64,000 nucleotides of DNA from Halobacillus litoralis. Its GTDB lineage: Bacteria > Bacillota > Bacilli > Bacillales > Halobacillaceae. Location of the stretch: contig NZ_WMFA01000001.1 in the NCBI RefSeq assembly GCF_009856445.1, positions 682,001-746,000 of the forward strand. Direction: 5' to 3'. The notes under the pieces were generated by a model, which saw only the letters and a list, made by a program, of their open reading frames with translations, did no database searches and was not told the origin of the DNA. How positions within the stretch are numbered: the stretch's first letter is position 1; every line of letters begins with the position of its first letter. Positions 61,705 to 64,000 of the stretch are shown here, one piece after another. Made by a program: the position numbers and the translations under genes.

Positions 61705-64000
61705 TTGAGAAAGAAAAACTTTGTACGTGGAGTCAGCTCTGTCGTGGTTGGTTCATTGGTTCTTGGGATGTATTCGGCCCCTGCTTTTCCAGTAAATGCA
61801 GAGTCAACATCTGCCGATTCCATGCTCATTTCTGAGTACATTGAAGGAAGCTCTAATAATAAAGCTTTGGAATTATACAATGGTACCGGGAGTTCATTAG
61901 ACTTGTCCCAGTACTCTCTTGTTCAGTACAACAACGGAAGTACAGAACCTACTTACACGCTGCCTTTGGAAGGAACACTTGCAGATGGTGAGACATTCGT
62001 AGTGGCTAACCAAAATGCAGACCAGGCTATTCTGGATGCTGCAGATTTAAGCACAGGAGACAGAGTGGTCGGCTTTAATGGAAATGATGTCATTGTTCTG
62101 CAAAAAGGAGAACAAGTCATTGATTCGATTGGTAAGATAGGTACCGATGCGGATTTTGCTAAAGACGTGACCCTGACGAGAAAAGCTGATGACCTTGCAG
62201 GAGATACGAATCTTGAGGACGCGTTTAATCCAACAGACTCCTATATCAATCAAGGGAAAGATGTATTTTCCTATCTCGGTCAATTCCCGGACGAAGGCTC
62301 AGAAGAACCCCCTGCACCAGAAGACCCCGTTGAACTATCCAGTATATATGATGCCAGAAACTCCGATGAGGGTACGGATGTCAAAGTGAAGGGAATTGCG
62401 ACTGCAACCTTTGTAGCTGGTGACAAAACGAACGTGTACATACAAGATGAAACAGGTGGCATTGTCGTTCGTACAGGCGAGAAAGTCGCAATCGGTGATG
62501 AACTTACAGCAGAGGGCCCTTTGGGTTCTTATTATGGTCTTGAACAAATTCAGACAGATAATATAGAAATTATAGAAGAAATGAAAGGTGTACCCGCAGC
62601 TCTCCAAGTAGAAGGAGCTGATTTCAGTAAGGAGTCAGGCGAAGAATTCGAAGGGGAATATGTTGAACTCACCGATGTGAAAATCGTTGGTGAAGGTGAC
62701 GGCGGAGATTATTTAGCAGAGGAAAGCGGTAATGAATTTCTTATCTCTCAAAACGAGGGAAGTGTTGATTTTGAAGTAGGGAAGACCTATGAGTTGTTAC
62801 GCGGAGTGGTCACCTACAGTTTTGATGAGTATCGTTTAATCCCACGCAATCAGAGTGACGTGATTGAAAAGATTTTCTCAGTTATAGCTTCTAAGGACTC
62901 CGGCAACATTCCTGAAGGATCCGACGTCACTCTCACCACGGCTCAACCTGATGCAACCATTCATTATACAACGGATGGATCGGAACCTACGAAGGAAAGT
63001 CAAGTTTACGATTCTCCTATCACCATCAATCAAGATATGACGATCAAAGCGGTCGTAGTCAAAGAGGGTGGAGAAACGAGTGAGGTATTTACTTACTCCT
63101 ATGAAGTGCTGAAGGCTGTTGATTCATTGGAGATTCATGATATCCAAGGGTCTTCCCATACATCGCCATACGTCGATATGAATGTAGAAAATGTCACCGG
63201 GGTTGTCACAGCTCTGGATGGTACTTATGGCTATTATATTCAAGGGACAAACCCTGATGAAGATATCGCAACATCAGAGGGGATCTATGTTTATGATCGA
63301 AACTCTGGTGTGAGTGTCGGAGATGAAGTTTCGGTGAATGGTGAAGTTAAAGAGTGGCGTGAAGATGGATACGATGATGCGGATGATCTTCTAACCACAC
63401 AAATCACAGCTTCTGATTCTACGATTCTATCATCTGACAATGCCTTACCAGACACAGTCGTTATCGTCGAAGATCGTATCCAGCCGAAAGTGAACATCGA
63501 GGACGATGGAATGGAAAGCTTTGACCCTGAGACGGACGGGCTGGATTTCTATGAAAGTCTTGAAGGCATGCGGATTGAGATGAAAGATGCTCACGTCACA
63601 TCTCCTCCGAAGTATGAGGAAGTCGCTGTTTACGTAGATACCAATGAGGATCAGGCCATGACCGATGCCGGCGGCCTGTTGTTGACAGAAGAAGACGCGA
63701 ACCCTGAGCGTGTGCTGCTGGATGTTGATGGATATGACGTCAATGTCAAAGTTGGAGATCAGCTTGATGGGTCTGTCACGGGTATCGTCAGCTATGACTA
63801 CAGCAACTTCAAGGTCCGCACCACCGGCGATTTCCCTGCCATTATTGATGGTGGTACGGAAAGAGAAACGACTGACCTTGCCGTTGAAGAAGGAAAGTTG
63901 AATGTAGCTACGTACAACATGGAAAACTTCTCAGCAGAAACTTCTATGGACAAAGTTAATCGTATTGCTGAATCTATGGTGAACAACTTGAAGCAGCCGG
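61705..64000 (+). CDS. Large secreted nuclease-type protein (partial, runs off the window)
   Basis: The start is TTG 61705 with GGGAGG nine bases ahead, and 765 codons are visible with no stop. The domains in order are: signal peptide (about 1-34), lamin-tail domain (LISEYIEGSSNNKALELYNG near 42), OB-fold segment (about 215-395), chitobiase-type domain (AQPDATIHYTTDGSEPT near 413-429), a second OB-fold segment (about 470-720) and, from about 731 (LNVATYNMENFS), the start of an endonuclease/exonuclease/phosphatase domain. This resembles YhcR and NucH-like extracellular nucleases. The likely role is scavenging phosphate or nucleosides from DNA or RNA outside the cell. Confidence 0.85.
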   Translation, partial: MRKKNFVRGVSSVVVGSLVLGMYSAPAFPVNAESTSADSMLISEYIEGSSNNKALELYNGTGSSLDLSQYSLVQYNNGSTEPTYTLPLEGTLADGETFVVANQNADQAILDAADLSTGDRVVGFNGNDVIVLQKGEQVIDSIGKIGTDADFAKDVTLTRKADDLAGDTNLEDAFNPTDSYINQGKDVFSYLGQFPDEGSEEPPAPEDPVELSSIYDARNSDEGTDVKVKGIATATFVAGDKTNVYIQDETGGIVVRTGEKVAIGDELTAEGPLGSYYGLEQIQTDNIEIIEEMKGVPAALQVEGADFSKESGEEFEGEYVELTDVKIVGEGDGGDYLAEESGNEFLISQNEGSVDFEVGKTYELLRGVVTYSFDEYRLIPRNQSDVIEKIFSVIASKDSGNIPEGSDVTLTTAQPDATIHYTTDGSEPTKESQVYDSPITINQDMTIKAVVVKEGGETSEVFTYSYEVLKAVDSLEIHDIQGSSHTSPYVDMNVENVTGVVTALDGTYGYYIQGTNPDEDIATSEGIYVYDRNSGVSVGDEVSVNGEVKEWREDGYDDADDLLTTQITASDSTILSSDNALPDTVVIVEDRIQPKVNIEDDGMESFDPETDGLDFYESLEGMRIEMKDAHVTSPPKYEEVAVYVDTNEDQAMTDAGGLLLTEEDANPERVLLDVDGYDVNVKVGDQLDGSVTGIVSYDYSNFKVRTTGDFPAIIDGGTERETTDLAVEEGKLNVATYNMENFSAETSMDKVNRIAESMVNNLKQP

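Overview
The window looks like chromosome from a moderately halophilic or marine member of the Bacillaceae (Halobacillus, Pontibacillus or Thalassobacillus type). The evidence is low-to-moderate G+C, strong Gram-positive ribosome binding sites, Bacillus-style regulatory RNAs (SAM-I and purine riboswitches), Rex and cre-like sites, cell-wall-binding type 2 (CWB2) surface proteins, TRAP and sodium-solute transporters, and acidic secreted proteins. This is inference from gene content; no rRNA or tRNA gene is present to settle it.

Layout. (1) 1-8405: a surface-sugar block: nonulosonate (probably legionaminate) synthesis genes and a Wzx flippase, then UDP-glucose dehydrogenase and a UDP-glucuronate epimerase. 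(2) 8869-17711: a FadR-type regulator divergent from a catabolic operon whose first genes have decayed (glcD-like oxidase pseudogene, remnant of a TRAP permease). The intact part has a tartrate/D-malate dehydrogenase, SDR, aldehyde dehydrogenase, a YhdT + sodium symporter pair and an M20 peptidase. (3) 18418-19374: a coiled-coil surface protein. (4) 19990-26655 (minus): an acetoacetate/thiolase operon with a sodium symporter and a 31-residue membrane microprotein, preceded by two tandem SAM-I riboswitches each with its own terminator. (5) 26889-33606: a LacI-controlled ketodeoxygluconate operon with KDG kinase, KDPG aldolase, hexulose-phosphate synthase/isomerase and a complete TRAP transporter. 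(6) 33827-35254: a CWB2 surface protein. (7) 35578-40960: an HTH-TPR regulator with a small exported peptide ending in a PapR-like sequence, divergent from a five-gene operon: exported hydrophobic peptide, DUF5819/SdpA-like, HTTM/SdpB-like, DCC thiol oxidoreductase and transglutaminase. (8) 41242-50311: small proteins, an SGNH-CWB2 protein, an M28 aminopeptidase, an AGCS symporter, a frameshifted YrhK gene and a lipoprotein nucleosidase under a guanine-type riboswitch. (9) 50833-53448: Rex-controlled ldh-lctP. (10) 53831-64000: PilZ protein, lactonase, an ABC exporter, an aldo/keto reductase, an M20 amidohydrolase and the start of a large secreted nuclease that runs off the window.

The three most noteworthy systems are the candidate peptide-signalling plus Sdp-like toxin locus (35.6-41.0 kb), the tandem SAM-riboswitch ketoacid operon (20.0-26.7 kb), and the match between a guanine riboswitch and an Asp-to-Asn change in the nucleosidase it precedes (49.4-50.6 kb).
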